From Sipunculus nudus (taxonomy: Eukaryota > Annelida > Sipuncula > Golfingiida > Sipunculidae), in NCBI GenBank assembly GCA_026874595.1, contig CM049317.1:25758401-25822400 (forward strand): a DNA stretch of 64,000 nucleotides, written 5' to 3'. The notes under the pieces were generated by a model. It saw nothing but the letters and a program-made list of their open reading frames with translations, searched no databases and had not been told where the DNA came from. How positions within the stretch are numbered: position 1 is the first letter of the stretch; each line of letters opens with the position of its first letter. Positions 35,151 to 45,110 of the stretch are shown piece after piece. Made by a program: the position numbers and the translations under genes.

Positions 35151-36861
35151 CCATATGATGCATTTATAACATTAGTCTTTTATGCTGCTGCATAAGCTGA
35201 ACGAATGTGTCATAGATGATAGAAATCGTTAGCAGATTAGTTGAAAACAAAAAGTTATATGGGAATTATAAATAGTGTGAATAAATGTATATATCCCCCA
35301 TCATTATTTGTGATGGCAGGACGATAGGCAAAATGATATAGCTAAAGAACAATGTACCCTCAAAATGGCTACTAAATTCAGAAGCTGTGGTCATAGCATT
35401 GTCGTCTTTGTCCCCACCTCTTTCGACAAGAAAAGCATCCCATATTAAGGCAAACCTAGCTATATATCTGTACGTCAGTTACATTTTATCTAAATGTTTG
35501 TCCTCTGCCTACTTGTTCTACCTGTTGTATCCTAAAATCTAACCATAACATTATCGTATTATATGAATTTCAAATTAGCCATACATAACATCGTAACCAT
35601 TATAATGTAGACGAACTACCATCGCACAGAGATGGAGATATGCAAATTTATATTCATGTATTACAATGATGGCTCAAAACACCAGAAAATAAAATAAAAA
35701 ATAGTCTATAAGCAGCTTACTGGTAATGCTGTTGTCGACTACAGTAGGTGAAGACTCTGTATTTGTTTGCATTGGCTGTTATATACAAATGGCATGACAT
35801 GCAAGAATAACTTACAGCTGTCTCCCTTTCTCTCTTATGTCTCGTTCTTCCCCCCTGTCTTTTATTTGAATATACACATAGCAAAATTACTGCACGTCAG
35901 TAACATTTTATTTGAATGTTTGTCCTTTGGCATCTTGCACTAATTGTTGCTTATTAAACTCTAACCAGAACATTGTATTATATAAGTTTATAATAAGCCA
36001 TTCATAACATTGTAATATTATAACTAAAACGAACTACAATCGCATAGAGAAGGGCATATGCAAATACATATTCATATATCACTATGGTGGCCCAAAAAGC
36101 CAGGAAAGAAAAATACAAGCTAGTCTATGAGCACTTTACCGGTAATCTTGTTGTCGACTGCAGCAGATGAAGACTGTTCGTGTTTGCTTGCATCGGCTGT
36201 TATATATAAAAAAAATTACATGAAAGAATAAATTTCAGCTCTCTTTCTCCTTCTCTCCTTTGTCTCGTTCTTTCTCTCTCCCTCTCCCTCTGTCTCTTAT
36301 ATATGATTAACTTATATTAACTTCATCTGCTGACATTTTCTCTTTATATTAGGTGCAACATTGTATAGAAATTTAAAATTTTTATCCTAAAATCTAATCG
36401 GCCAGAGAGGGGTATATTCAAATATATATATTCATATATATCAATGCTAGCCGAAAAAAAGAAAGGAAAAATACAAAAAAATAATGAACAGCTCCCTGCT
36501 AATATTGTTGTCCATTGAAGGAGATGTAGAACTTTCGTATTTGCTTGCATTGGCTGATATATACAAAAAGCATCAAATGAAATAATATTTCACAGCTCTC
36601 TCCCTCTCTGTCTCTCCTATGTCTCGTTCTTTCTCTCTCCCTCTCCCCCTGTCTCTTATATATTACTTACTTACTTACTTATTTTTACTTACTCTACCTA
36701 CTTCTTCTGTTTTTATTAGGTGCAACATTGCATAGAAATTTAAAATGTTTATCCTAAAATCTAACCATAATATTTTTGTATTATATAAATTTCAAATAAG
36801 TCATAAATAAAAGTGTCATATATAAACTTAGACAAACTACAATCGCCTAGAGAGGGGTATA

Positions 36862-36907
<46 letters not shown>

Positions 36908-38219
36908 TTTCTTACTATAGTGGCTCAAATCACAAGAAAAAAAAAAACGCAGGTCACCGGTAATGCTGTTGTTGACTCCAGGAGTTTGAGAATGTTCTTG
37001 TTTGCTTGCATCGGCTGATATATACAAAAAGCATCACATGAAATAATAAATTACAGCTCTCTCTCCTACTTTCCTATGTCTCGTTCTTTCTCTTTCCCTC
37101 TGTCTCTTATACATGACTTACTTATATTTACTTTCTCTACTTAAATTTTCTGTTTATATTAGGAGCAAAATTGCATAGAAATTTAAAATGTTTCACCATA
37201 AAATATAACCATAACATTACTGTATTATATAAATTTCAAATAAGCCATTTATAAAATCGTTATATATAAACTTAGACGAACTACAATCGCTTAGAGAGGG
37301 GCATGCTCAACTCTATACAGTCGAACCTCTCATAGTGGGTACCTCTGTAAAGTGGACATTTTTGGGCAGTCCCCTTTTTTTTTCTCTTTATTATGTTTAG
37401 CTAATATGGGCACCTCTATATTCTGTAAAGTAGGCACCTTTCCCAAGCTAATGTTGGCACTTCCTGGATTTTCCCAGTTGAAGTATCATCCTATTTAAAC
37501 TTTTCTGAGTTTTATTATTGTGAATTTGTAATTATTAGCAATCAGAATAACTGTTAATTATTAAATATTTATATTCCAACTGTTAATGATAATGATCATA
37601 CAGATGGGCAAAGGTCAGAGGTGTATTACTGTCTAATTGCATAATCATTAAAATAGTCTTCTTGCCTCAAGGCTAAGCATGGGATGTTAGAGCGATGGTT
37701 TACAGCCAGCAATGAAAACACCACTCAGTAGCAATTCATATTTGACTGATAAGTATACCTTGATCTGACAGTCACTGGACTTCTTATGTCAGCGAAGCAA
37801 ACAAACTGCTATAGTTAATACCATGAGTGGCCGCCCCTGCTCATTCACTTAGTTACTAAATTGGTACGCTGAGATGAAGGGACAGGTAAAGGTTCCCCCT
37901 GGCCAAGAGTAATGCTTACTCATTAGCCGTTGCACTTATTATCAACACCAAACACTGATCATTCGCATGCATTTTGTGTCATATTAACTCTTACTGTTCA
38001 CTTAAAATGTCAACCCCCAACCTGAAATGTACTAGTAAAGGTTGGAACAGACCTAAACGTGTACCAGTTCAAAGATTCTGAGAGCGGCTTGTCTAAGAGG
38101 AAGTTTTATAGAACAGTATGGTATTTCCAAGGATGACTTGGGTAACTTATTAACATATTAGCAGATTTAGAAGATACGTTCAATACTTGTAGGTTATGTC
38201 CATCGATATATGTTATAAA

Positions 38220-38258
<39 letters not shown>

Positions 38259-39091
38259 TGTATATGTGTTTTTTACTTGTTAACCTATATGTTTAAAAGC
38301 AGGAAGAAAATGCATTAATCAATTTAAAACGTTTTAAAACTATGAATATTTTTCAAAGCAGGTGGCATCACTGAAAGTGGCAGCTATTACCTCTATATTG
38401 TTGGCACCTCTATAAAGTGGACAGTTTGGCCCAGTCCGAAGGGTGCCCACATTTTTGAGGTTCGACTGTATATTCATATATAACGATTTTGACCAAAAAA
38501 GCCAGAAAAAAATACAAAATAGGTTGTGAAGAAAAAGTATATGAACAGCTCACCGCTAATGTTGTTGTCGATTGGAGGAGATGTAGAACTTTTGTATATG
38601 CTGGCATCGGCTGTTATATACACATAGCATCACATGAAATAATATTTTACAGCTCTCTCTTTCCTTCTCTCCTTTTTCTCGTTTTTTCTCTCTCCCTCTA
38701 TCTCTAATATGTTACTTACTTACTTATATTTACTTACTCTTCTTACTCTTTCTGTTTTTACTAGATGCAACTTTGCATAAAAAATTTAAATGTTTCATCT
38801 TAACATCTAACCATAATATTATTGTTCTATAGAAATTTCAAATAAGTCATAAATATATAATCATCATATATTAACTTAGACGAACTACGATCGCCAAGAG
38901 AGGGGCATATTCAAATATTTATATTGATATATTGCATTGTTGGCCTAGAAAGCCAGAGAGGAAAAAATTCAAAATAGTCTGTGAACAGCTCACCGGTAAT
39001 GTTGTTGTCAATTAAAGGAGATGTAGAACTTTCGTATTTACTTGCATCAGCTGTTATATACAAATAGCATCACATGAATGAATACTTTTCA

Positions 39092-39145
<54 letters not shown>

Positions 39146-42100
39146 AAGATGCATGGTAAGGTGATTATTTATGGGGGGTTTGTATTTGTTATTTAATACC
39201 TTCAACTGTTAAAGAGCTTTACTCCAGGAGCAGCAAATACACACGTATAGCATATTCTTTACAGGATGGAGTTTTAATGAATAAAAGGAACAGCTCATGT
39301 TGACTAAGCTTGACAAATTACCTTTAATGAATAAATGAATCAACTCTTTTATGTACATGACGGCATAACATTTTTCACAATGCGCTTAATGAGTTATTGC
39401 GTGATATGATTAGATCGTACAAATTGATATTAAATCATTACATAATATTTTGTAAGGTATTACTGCCTCGGAGGTGATTAAATTGTTCTAGAGATAATTG
39501 AGCATTTATGTCATGGTTAACATGTTAAGAACAATGCTTTTAATTAGATGTCATTTATGAGTATGTGTAAAATCTCTGTGATGTTTATCATTGCTTCATA
39601 ATTCTTGAATAGTCAGTTAAGCTTATAGGGGATGTTTGCATTACAAATATCTTAATTTTCTGTCAAACAAATTGAACCAAGATTATCCAGATATAAACAA
39701 AAAAACTTACGATTTTCCAACGGTGCTGTATTCCTACTGTTGCTTGTATCTGTTGATATATAAACATATCATCTTACAAATATTGAAAAAAAACACAACA
39801 TTTTGTCAAAGCATCATCTTTAGCTATTATATTTAATATTATGTCCACCTACATGTGCTTATTTTCACAGATGTATTATGCCTTATAGCTCTCAGCTGCT
39901 CTGATTGATACACATTTTACTCATTTATTGCTATCTAAGTATTAATCAAACTTGGCAAGACCTTCCTGTAAAATACATTTATTTGCAGTAAACTGCCAAG
40001 CTGTCAGCACAGAAAGGACAAGGAAAAATAAGCTAATTGTTCACTATAACTCACCCGTTAACGTGTTATCGTTTCCAGGAGTTACACTGCTCGATGTGTT
40101 GTTTGCATCTGCAAGTGTACAGGCATGATATCGTATTAGTAGAAACATTTTGCTATGACAATTAAGTACTCACACTGACTTGTATTCATTAGACTTAAAG
40201 AAAATGATCGCTTCAAATCCGTTATATATTTATATATTGTCTACAAGGCCTAGTATAAGTGTGATTACACCTGGCTACCTGTGTTTCAATATAACTTACA
40301 TTCACATATGAAATGCGTTACATTGTTATTTTTGTGACAATTTTGTGATGTCCATCGCCCGTCTTTGTTAAGCAAAAGACACTTGTCTTTTGTGGGAATC
40401 CTGGATTTCACATCCGTCCAGTAGTTATTTAATATATCCTTGTTCCCTTGACCTGGAAGCAAATTTAAAAGAAAGGAAGCGATGAAACATAAATTACGCA
40501 CTACCAATTAAACTTTCATCAGTATGTGCGGAAGTTAATATTTATACCAAAGATTATAAGATAATGGAAACTGTTCGGTTTGCACACGCATCATGTGAAT
40601 TCATTGATGTACTCTCAGATCCATTTAATGGTTCCCTATTCAAAATATCAGGCCTTTGGCAAGTAAGTGCACACTTTCGTTAATCATGTCCCTGATTTAT
40701 GATTTTCATTTTATGCATTATTATTTTAGAAATGCAATTTGCAACATCTACCCATATGCCATTGCCAGAGAATGTTGGTCGCAGAGAGCCAGTAGGCCTG
40801 ATTCACGCTGCTCTTCTGTCTGAGAAATGTTTGTAGGCCAATGTACCATTGTTCAGATGAAGCAGCAAACAATAACCCGTTGTTATCATCATTACATGTC
40901 TGTAACGCATGGTCCCAAAGTTTTGGGGCCCTTTTTAAAGTCAGGCAGGTATTAGATGTCTGGTGTTGAAATTGTACTTCCCAGAAGGAACAGCTTTTGT
41001 TTTGCTTACCTATAAAATACATTTTGTGTAAATTACGTTAAATATGTAACAGAAGTGTATTCGGGTTTATCATACAAAGGAATTACAAAAACCTCGTCGA
41101 ACCTCTGAACTGTGGACTAAATAAGTAATGAGGATTCTTTGCAAACTGTTTACAGATAATTGTCTGTTGCTATTTGCCGCCTTGGACTGGCGGTTCAGTA
41201 TTATTTTCGACACTTTTGGATGAGAAAATGTAGACTTTCTGGCATCAAGAGGTCGTGAAATCAGAAGCTATGGCAATATGTCCCATAACATAATTTATCA
41301 CCTTCAAGGAACACATTGTGTCATTTACAGAATAAGTTGACCGCAAGTGGTTGTCTGCCAATTTTGGGTCGTAAACACCCTTTGATCCATGTACCATGAA
41401 TCTGCAGGCCGTCCATTTCTTGTAGCTTTTTTCGGTTTAAGACACAGGGAAGTCATCAATTGGTTCGAGAGTAATTATACGATAAGAGTTACACCTATAT
41501 AATATTTAAAGGGAACCCTGCTGATTTGTTACAGAGACAATACGAAAGCTAGTTTTATTAGATATATAGGCATAGAGTAGTACCAAGTCAAAAACCATGC
41601 TGAATACAGCTCATGATCAGCAGAATGGTTGACTTACTATAGCTACACACGTATTTTATGTCATCCTCGCACGGACGAAACTGTATGAAGAGTTTTTGTT
41701 TCATGTTCATGTACACTGCTCCACAATGTCGTTGGTTGGGCCAGTTTGTTTTCTGAAGATCCCATTTTGTCCAAGATATCATTCCTTCAAAAAATAATGT
41801 AAATAAGTATGGCCTAAAATCACATAAAGGCTTGAAATTCAAAATTATGTTAAATTATTTAACTTGATTAATAAAAAGTAAACATGGAACCTACTAGATT
41901 TTGCGCTTTGTGCATACACAGCGTAACTCGATTGATCATTTCCACAGAAGCGTGATAACCCTTGGCAACTTTGTTTGCTACATTCCGTGGAGTAGCGAAC
42001 TCCTAGTTCTCTTCTGCAGCAACACATTATTTCATTCTCTGCCTAATATTAGAGAAAACACCTGTGCTTTGGAAAGTCGTAAAATATCTATATGGCATTC

Positions 42101-43430
42101 TAATACAATGTCTACTCGACACTAGGCCTGCATGTAAGCCAATATCCATGGTAACCGTACCACTGAATCTAAAAGCACCCGATTAAACGTAAATGACGGG
42201 TAATATGAACTGTCCTTAAATATTGATCTGTCGGTTATGCAGTATATATTCAACATATTCTTGTTTACGTATGCATAACTAAAACAATTTTTATGTATTT
42301 TGTATCTACCTTGTGCAAGGAATAATATAAATGAGCCTTGCAAAAGTTTTCGCAAGATTTAACATCTTTAACATGGCGACAGCCTTCGGGGCATTCCGCC
42401 TTATCCGAAGCGCAATAACAGCCTTGAAAGAACATTTTCTGTCCAGACCCGTTAGCTGGAAGAAAAGCCAGAAAGGTAACAATGGTAAACTAACATTTTT
42501 AAGGAGCACTCTTAATTTCGCAATTCTTTAACTGGTTATTATATAATATTTCACTTAAGATACCATCTTAGTTCAGTTGCACAGTTTATAAAAATCAGGA
42601 TAAAACAGCGTCAGGTCAAAAACTTTCATTATGTAGTCTGAAGGGTTTTAAAAATTGTCATTGGTCTTATGTTATAGAAATACAAAGTTAATTATCAAAT
42701 AACAAAGACAGACTTATATTAATTTACGGATATGTTTTTTTTGTTATATGTTAACACTACTCACGAAGAATCCAGGACCAGTACCGAGGAACAGTCCTGC
42801 CACCGATCCAGGCCTTGTCCTTTTTCTCCAGTGGTTTCAGGAGTTCTAAAAGTAGTTTATGTGAGTCCTTATCCTGGTCTAGGGCTAAACGCCCACCTTC
42901 CTTAATGCAAAGCTCCCCGGCTTCTGTCCAGTTTAGTCGCCCTTGGTACAGGCAAAAGCTTGCTGTGGATAAAGAAAATTAGTATTAATACAGTTAGACA
43001 TGTGTCACATAGATATTCAATGGTATATATACATATATATGTATATATAGTGTGCCGTTCAATCGATTAAACCGATGATTGGTCGTTTTCTTTCAAAATC
43101 GATTTAATCGATAACATTTTACATAATCCAATAAAAAAGATTATGTATGCTCATGCAAACAATCTAATTCTGTCTGAGATATACAAACTCAAAGTAACGA
43201 AAATCATTAAAATGGAACCATTGCATCCAACAATCATCAACGATTTTATTAGTCTCATTATGAATACCGCTGCACATAACAGACTATTAACTGGGGTCAA
43301 TATTTTAGGTTTAAGTATACAGCAGATTTCTAGGTAATAATGAAAGTACATAAAATCATCAATTGATAATCGATCATCTGCCGTTTTTATTTTTCAATTA
43401 TCGATTATGATTTCAAAACCAATTCTACCA

Positions 43431-43484
<54 letters not shown>

Positions 43485-45099
43485 TTTGTAATATGTGGTA
43501 TTTTATTTTACTTTTATATAGCTATGTCATATTTCCTACGCTTATTTTTATTTTATTCCTTTGCATACCAGCGGCCTTGCAAGGAACATCTTATGGGTTC
43601 GATGGCCAGGGCGGGAGCGTCAGCTCCCGGACCGGAAAGAACACTGGGAAATCGAACCTCCCTCCCTCACAGAGGGAGCAGGGTTAAGTATCCGGCCAGC
43701 GGCACACTCTCGTCCGTTTAAACATACCGATTTTGGCATTCGACAGGCGACTTGAATAGAATCTACTTTTTGTTATGGCGGGCTGTACCAGGGAGGGTCG
43801 TAGTTTGGACAAGCGAACCTTCGAATTGACGTCATCATGTGGATGACGTCGACCTTCATGCGGTTTCGCAGAATTTTCAAGTAGAGCGGTGCGTACTGCT
43901 CTGTACCAATGCCCACTCAGGCGTTATGGTTATAATATCACTAAATATCCAATCAGAATATAAATACACTGTTTCTGGATTATGGACTTTATACATTGTC
44001 ATTCCATCATATATAACATCTCTCTTAACGTTTCCACTTACCACCTGAAGGAGAAGCCTCTGCGCTTCGAAAGCTCGTGTGTTAATATATAAGTTAATCT
44101 ACCTAAAAGGAGTCACTCTTTATCGTAACTTTTATGTGTTTGTTTACTTATGTACGCTACCTACACCCGTAACAAAACAAATATTTGCAACCTTGATGCC
44201 CTAATATCACAATCATTTACGGAACATTAGGTACTTCTACAAATATCAAAACGTACAATAGACCTCTCTTTGACCTACCACAGCTACAAAATCATAACCA
44301 CTTTATATCTAAACGGAAAATGTAAATAAAACCTAAGATCTTTGCGGAACAAGACTCAATGTGACAAGACTCAACATGAATCAACATGGCAGGATGCAGT
44401 TAGTATTCAAATTAAAATGTAAAGGGAAGTATCTATTGCTATATGAGAGTTGTGTACTTCATAACGAGAATTAAAGTATAATCAACTTAAAAAAAACACG
44501 AGCAAGAATAAAGATTTGCCTTAGAATTTGTCACTTTAGATTTTAAAAATGTATTACTAGCACGACCTGTGACCCAATATGTTATACAAAGTTCTTAGTG
44601 CTCTTTTTTTATTATGAACAATATTTTGTTATAAAATATTACATCTTAATCACAGAGTATTAGACATCTTAGTATCTTTAAATGTATTAGGCATATACTT
44701 GTATGTATAACATATCTTCATACTGATTAATACGATTTATATGACTTCATTCAATGTCTTTATCTTTTCAATATTATATATTGTTATCTTACAAGGCAGT
44801 TAATGTGCATTACATTTTTTCCTACCAGATTTCCCGTGAACTGGAGATTGTAAACTGGACTTGTCTGCACATGCACAGAAGTTCGGGAATAACGAAGAAA
44901 GAATATGAAAGGCACTGAAACTGTTCGTATTCAAGCACCCACTACAATCATATATATTTAGACCACAAATGACCACCGTCTAAGGCTTACCATTTGTACC
45001 AGTCTGACATCTGAAATGATCGTGAGCAGCGACCATCAGTGAAATTGGCAGGAATACAAATGAAGTGATTATTGCTCTCGCCAAACCCATATTGTAGTC
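33420..45099 (-). CDS. Gene 2: intact CTLD-WSC-CTLD receptor with tyrosine-motif tail
   Basis: Fifteen coding exons join to 2,172 nt, exactly 724 codons including stop. Sense order: 44,991-45,099 (ATG at 45,090), 42,765-42,962, 42,310-42,455, 41,895-42,042, 41,638-41,784, 40,752-41,009, 40,300-40,452, stalk 40,055-40,108, 39,711-39,749, 38,994-39,050, 38,554-38,610, 36,958-37,014, 36,140-36,196, then 34,516-34,621 and 33,420-34,014. All introns fit GT-AG and phases agree throughout. The predicted product is a type I membrane protein: signal peptide, CTLD1 split by a WSC-like module, CTLD2, a stalk of about 107 residues, one helix and a tail of about 197 residues with phosphotyrosine-type motifs. 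Extracellular ligand binding with SH2-mediated signalling is the likely role, by analogy with lectin-like immune receptors. Calcium-site residues of sugar-binding CTLDs are missing in both CTLDs. A fold-back transposon lies just upstream of the start codon. Confidence 0.85.
34516..34621 (-). CDS. Gene 2 transmembrane exon
   Basis: 106 nt, acceptor TTTCTCTAG and donor GTGAAA, phase 1 in and phase 2 out. Codes TSFKNAVVGGTVGGILVLLG, IVTLITFII and the first two bases of the Arg codon completed in the tail exon. Confidence 0.88.
35083..35149. repeat. (AT)n microsatellite
   Basis: AT run with one ACATAT interruption, in the intron between the last stalk exon and the transmembrane exon. Confidence 0.95.
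35721..35775 (-). pseudogene. Stalk mini-exon copy with 2-nt deletion
   Basis: Acceptor TATAACAG and donor GTAAGC are kept, but the exon is 55 nt where its siblings have 57 nt, so including it would shift the frame. It is the member of the stalk array nearest the membrane. Confidence 0.75.
36140..36196 (-). CDS. Gene 2 stalk mini-exon 6
   Basis: 57 nt, phase 1-1, acceptor TATAACAG and donor GTAAAG. Codes (A)DASKHEQSSSAAVDNKITG. Ser-rich. Confidence 0.75.
36497..36553 (-). pseudogene. Stalk mini-exon copy with destroyed donor
   Basis: Open in frame (NASKYESSTSPSMDNNIS) with a good acceptor, but the donor is GG instead of GT (ATTAGCA followed by GGGAGC). It is expected to be skipped, and the frame then stays intact because flanking exons are phase 1-1. 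Confidence 0.75.
36862..36904. repeat. (AT)n microsatellite
   Basis: AT run in a stalk intron. The sibling introns hold only short ATATAT pieces at the matching place. Confidence 0.95.
36958..37014 (-). CDS. Gene 2 stalk mini-exon 5
   Basis: 57 nt, phase 1-1. Codes (A)DASKQEHSQTPGVNNSITG with an N-glycosylation sequon (NNS). The donor GTGACC is weaker than in its siblings (GTGAGC). Confidence 0.7.
37318..38468. mobile_element. Tigger/pogo-like non-autonomous DNA transposon (MITE)
   Basis: 1,151 bp with terminal inverted repeats CAGTCGAACCTC at both ends, flanked by TA on each side (37,316-37,317 and 38,469-38,470), the target duplication expected for pogo/Tigger-type elements. Inner sub-terminal sequences (TGTAAAGTGGACA and its mirror) also match. 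No transposase frame is present. It sits in the intron between stalk mini-exons 4 and 5, splitting an intron otherwise like its siblings. An (AC)n(AT)n tract lies inside at 38,221-38,262. Confidence 0.85.
38554..38610 (-). CDS. Gene 2 stalk mini-exon 4
   Basis: 57 nt, phase 1-1, acceptor TATAACAG and donor GTGAGC. Codes (A)DASIYKSSTSPPIDNNISG with a sequon (NIS). Confidence 0.8.
38994..39050 (-). CDS. Gene 2 stalk mini-exon 3
   Basis: 57 nt, phase 1-1, acceptor TATAACAG and donor GTGAGC. Codes DASKYESSTSPLIDNNITG with a sequon (NIT). Confidence 0.8.
39092..39148. repeat. (CT)n(AT)n microsatellite
   Basis: A CT run followed by an AT run in the intron between stalk mini-exons 2 and 3. The upstream sides of the stalk introns (in gene sense) all carry pyrimidine-rich TCTCTCTC stretches on the plus strand. 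Confidence 0.9.
39711..39749 (-). CDS. Gene 2 stalk mini-exon 2
   Basis: 39 nt, phase 1-1, acceptor ATATCAACAG and donor GTAAGT. Codes (D)TSNSRNTAPLEN, a shorter and divergent member of the stalk series. Confidence 0.7.
40055..40108 (-). CDS. Gene 2 stalk mini-exon 1
   Basis: 54 nt, phase 1-1, acceptor CACTTGCAG and donor GTGAGT. Codes (D)ANNTSSSVTPGNDNTLTG, with N-glycosylation sequons at NNT and NTS. Membrane-distal end of the stalk. Confidence 0.75.
40300..40452 (-). CDS. Gene 2 CTLD2 second-half exon
   Basis: 153 nt, phase 1-1, acceptor TTGCTTCCAG and donor GTAAGT. Codes GNKDILNNYWTDVKSR, KCLLLNKDGRW, NCHKNNNVTHFICE. Typical C-terminal CTLD framework (C...W...C...FICE). The positions of EPN and WND carry IPT and WTS, so calcium-dependent sugar binding is unlikely. 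Confidence 0.88.
40752..41009 (-). CDS. Gene 2 CTLD2 first-half exon
   Basis: 258 nt, phase 1-1, acceptor GTATTTTATAG and donor GTAGAT. Codes SCSFWEVQFQHQTSNTCLTL, HALQTCNDDNN, WYIGLQTFLRQKS, YWLSATNILWQWHMG: first CTLD Cys, helix region, WYIG (the WIGL position) and WxWxxG. Joined to 40,300-40,452 it forms an uninterrupted CTLD. Confidence 0.88.
41638..41784 (-). CDS. Gene 2 CTLD1 second-half exon
   Basis: 147 nt, phase 1-1, acceptor TTTTTTGAAG and donor GTAAGTC. Codes MISWTKWDLQKTNWPNQRHC, GAVYMNMKQKL, FRPC and YVCSY. This is the part of a CTLD that normally follows directly after WxWxxG. Here it is separated from it by the two WSC exons. Confidence 0.85.
41895..42042 (-). CDS. Gene 2 WSC second-half exon
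   Basis: 148 nt, phase 0 in and phase 1 out, acceptor TCTAATATTAG and donor GTAGGT. Codes IMCCCRRELGVRYSTECS, SCQGLSRFCGNDQSSYAVYA, which fits the WSC C-terminal pattern with C.C, C...C.G, FCG and a VY ending. The module has more cysteines than the eight usual for WSC. Confidence 0.8.
42310..42455 (-). CDS. Gene 2 WSC first-half exon
   Basis: 146 nt, phase 1 in and phase 0 out, acceptor TTTTCTTCCAG and donor GTAGAT. Codes NGSGQKMFFQGCYCASDKAE, GCRHVKDVKSCENFC, YYSLHK. The FFQGCY start and the VKSCENFC helix are the N-terminal WSC signatures. A Pro codon and an NGS glycosylation sequon arise at the junction with the CTLD1 exon. Confidence 0.8.
42765..42962 (-). CDS. Gene 2 CTLD1 first-half exon
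   Basis: 198 nt, phase 1-1, acceptor TTTATCCACAG and donor GTGAGT. Codes SFCLYQGRLNWTEAGELC, GGRLALDQDKDSHKLLLE, AWIGGRTVPRYWSWIL. Textbook first half of a CTLD: Cys, TEAGELC helix, GGRLA strand, WIGG and WSW. Confidence 0.9.
43030..44990. other. First intron of gene 2: repeats, no exon seen
   Basis: Contains AATCGATT-rich blocks at 43,045-43,115 and 43,350-43,410, an (AT)n tract at 43,433-43,482, a more GC-rich block at 43,560-43,870 whose minus strand has a B-box-like GAGGTTCGATTTCC and could be a decayed tRNA-derived SINE, and from about 44,330 sequence shared with 10,640-11,350 of gene 1. Confidence 0.6.
43433..43482. repeat. (AT)n microsatellite
   Basis: AT run of about 50 bases in the first intron of gene 2. 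Confidence 0.95.
44991..45099 (-). CDS. Gene 2 signal-peptide exon
   Basis: An acceptor (CTTTCTTTAG, AG at 45,100-45,101) is followed by 9 nt and the ATG at 45,090. Codes MGLARAIITSFVFLPISL, a hydrophobic leader ending near MVAA, then HDHFRCQTGTN, and leaves in phase 1 through GTAAGCC. The acceptor implies a further 5' untranslated exon upstream, which I cannot locate. The fold-back element begins 20 bp upstream of the ATG. Confidence 0.85.
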
Positions 45100-45110
45100 C
45101 TAAAGAAAGC

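Larger units (their letters stand above)
30200..44900. repeat. Segmental duplication, right copy
   Basis: Colinear with 600-11,390, longer because it contains the stalk-exon array (35.2-40.2 kb) and later insertions. Pseudogene relics and the functional gene were duplicated together. The right copy has lost about 0.8 kb around 30.65 kb that includes the CTLD1 relic of the left copy. Confidence 0.85.

Noticed and set aside
43143-43351. Opposed open frames in the first intron of gene 2
   Set aside because: Mirror frames of one AT-rich segment with AATCGATT blocks; no splice or domain support.
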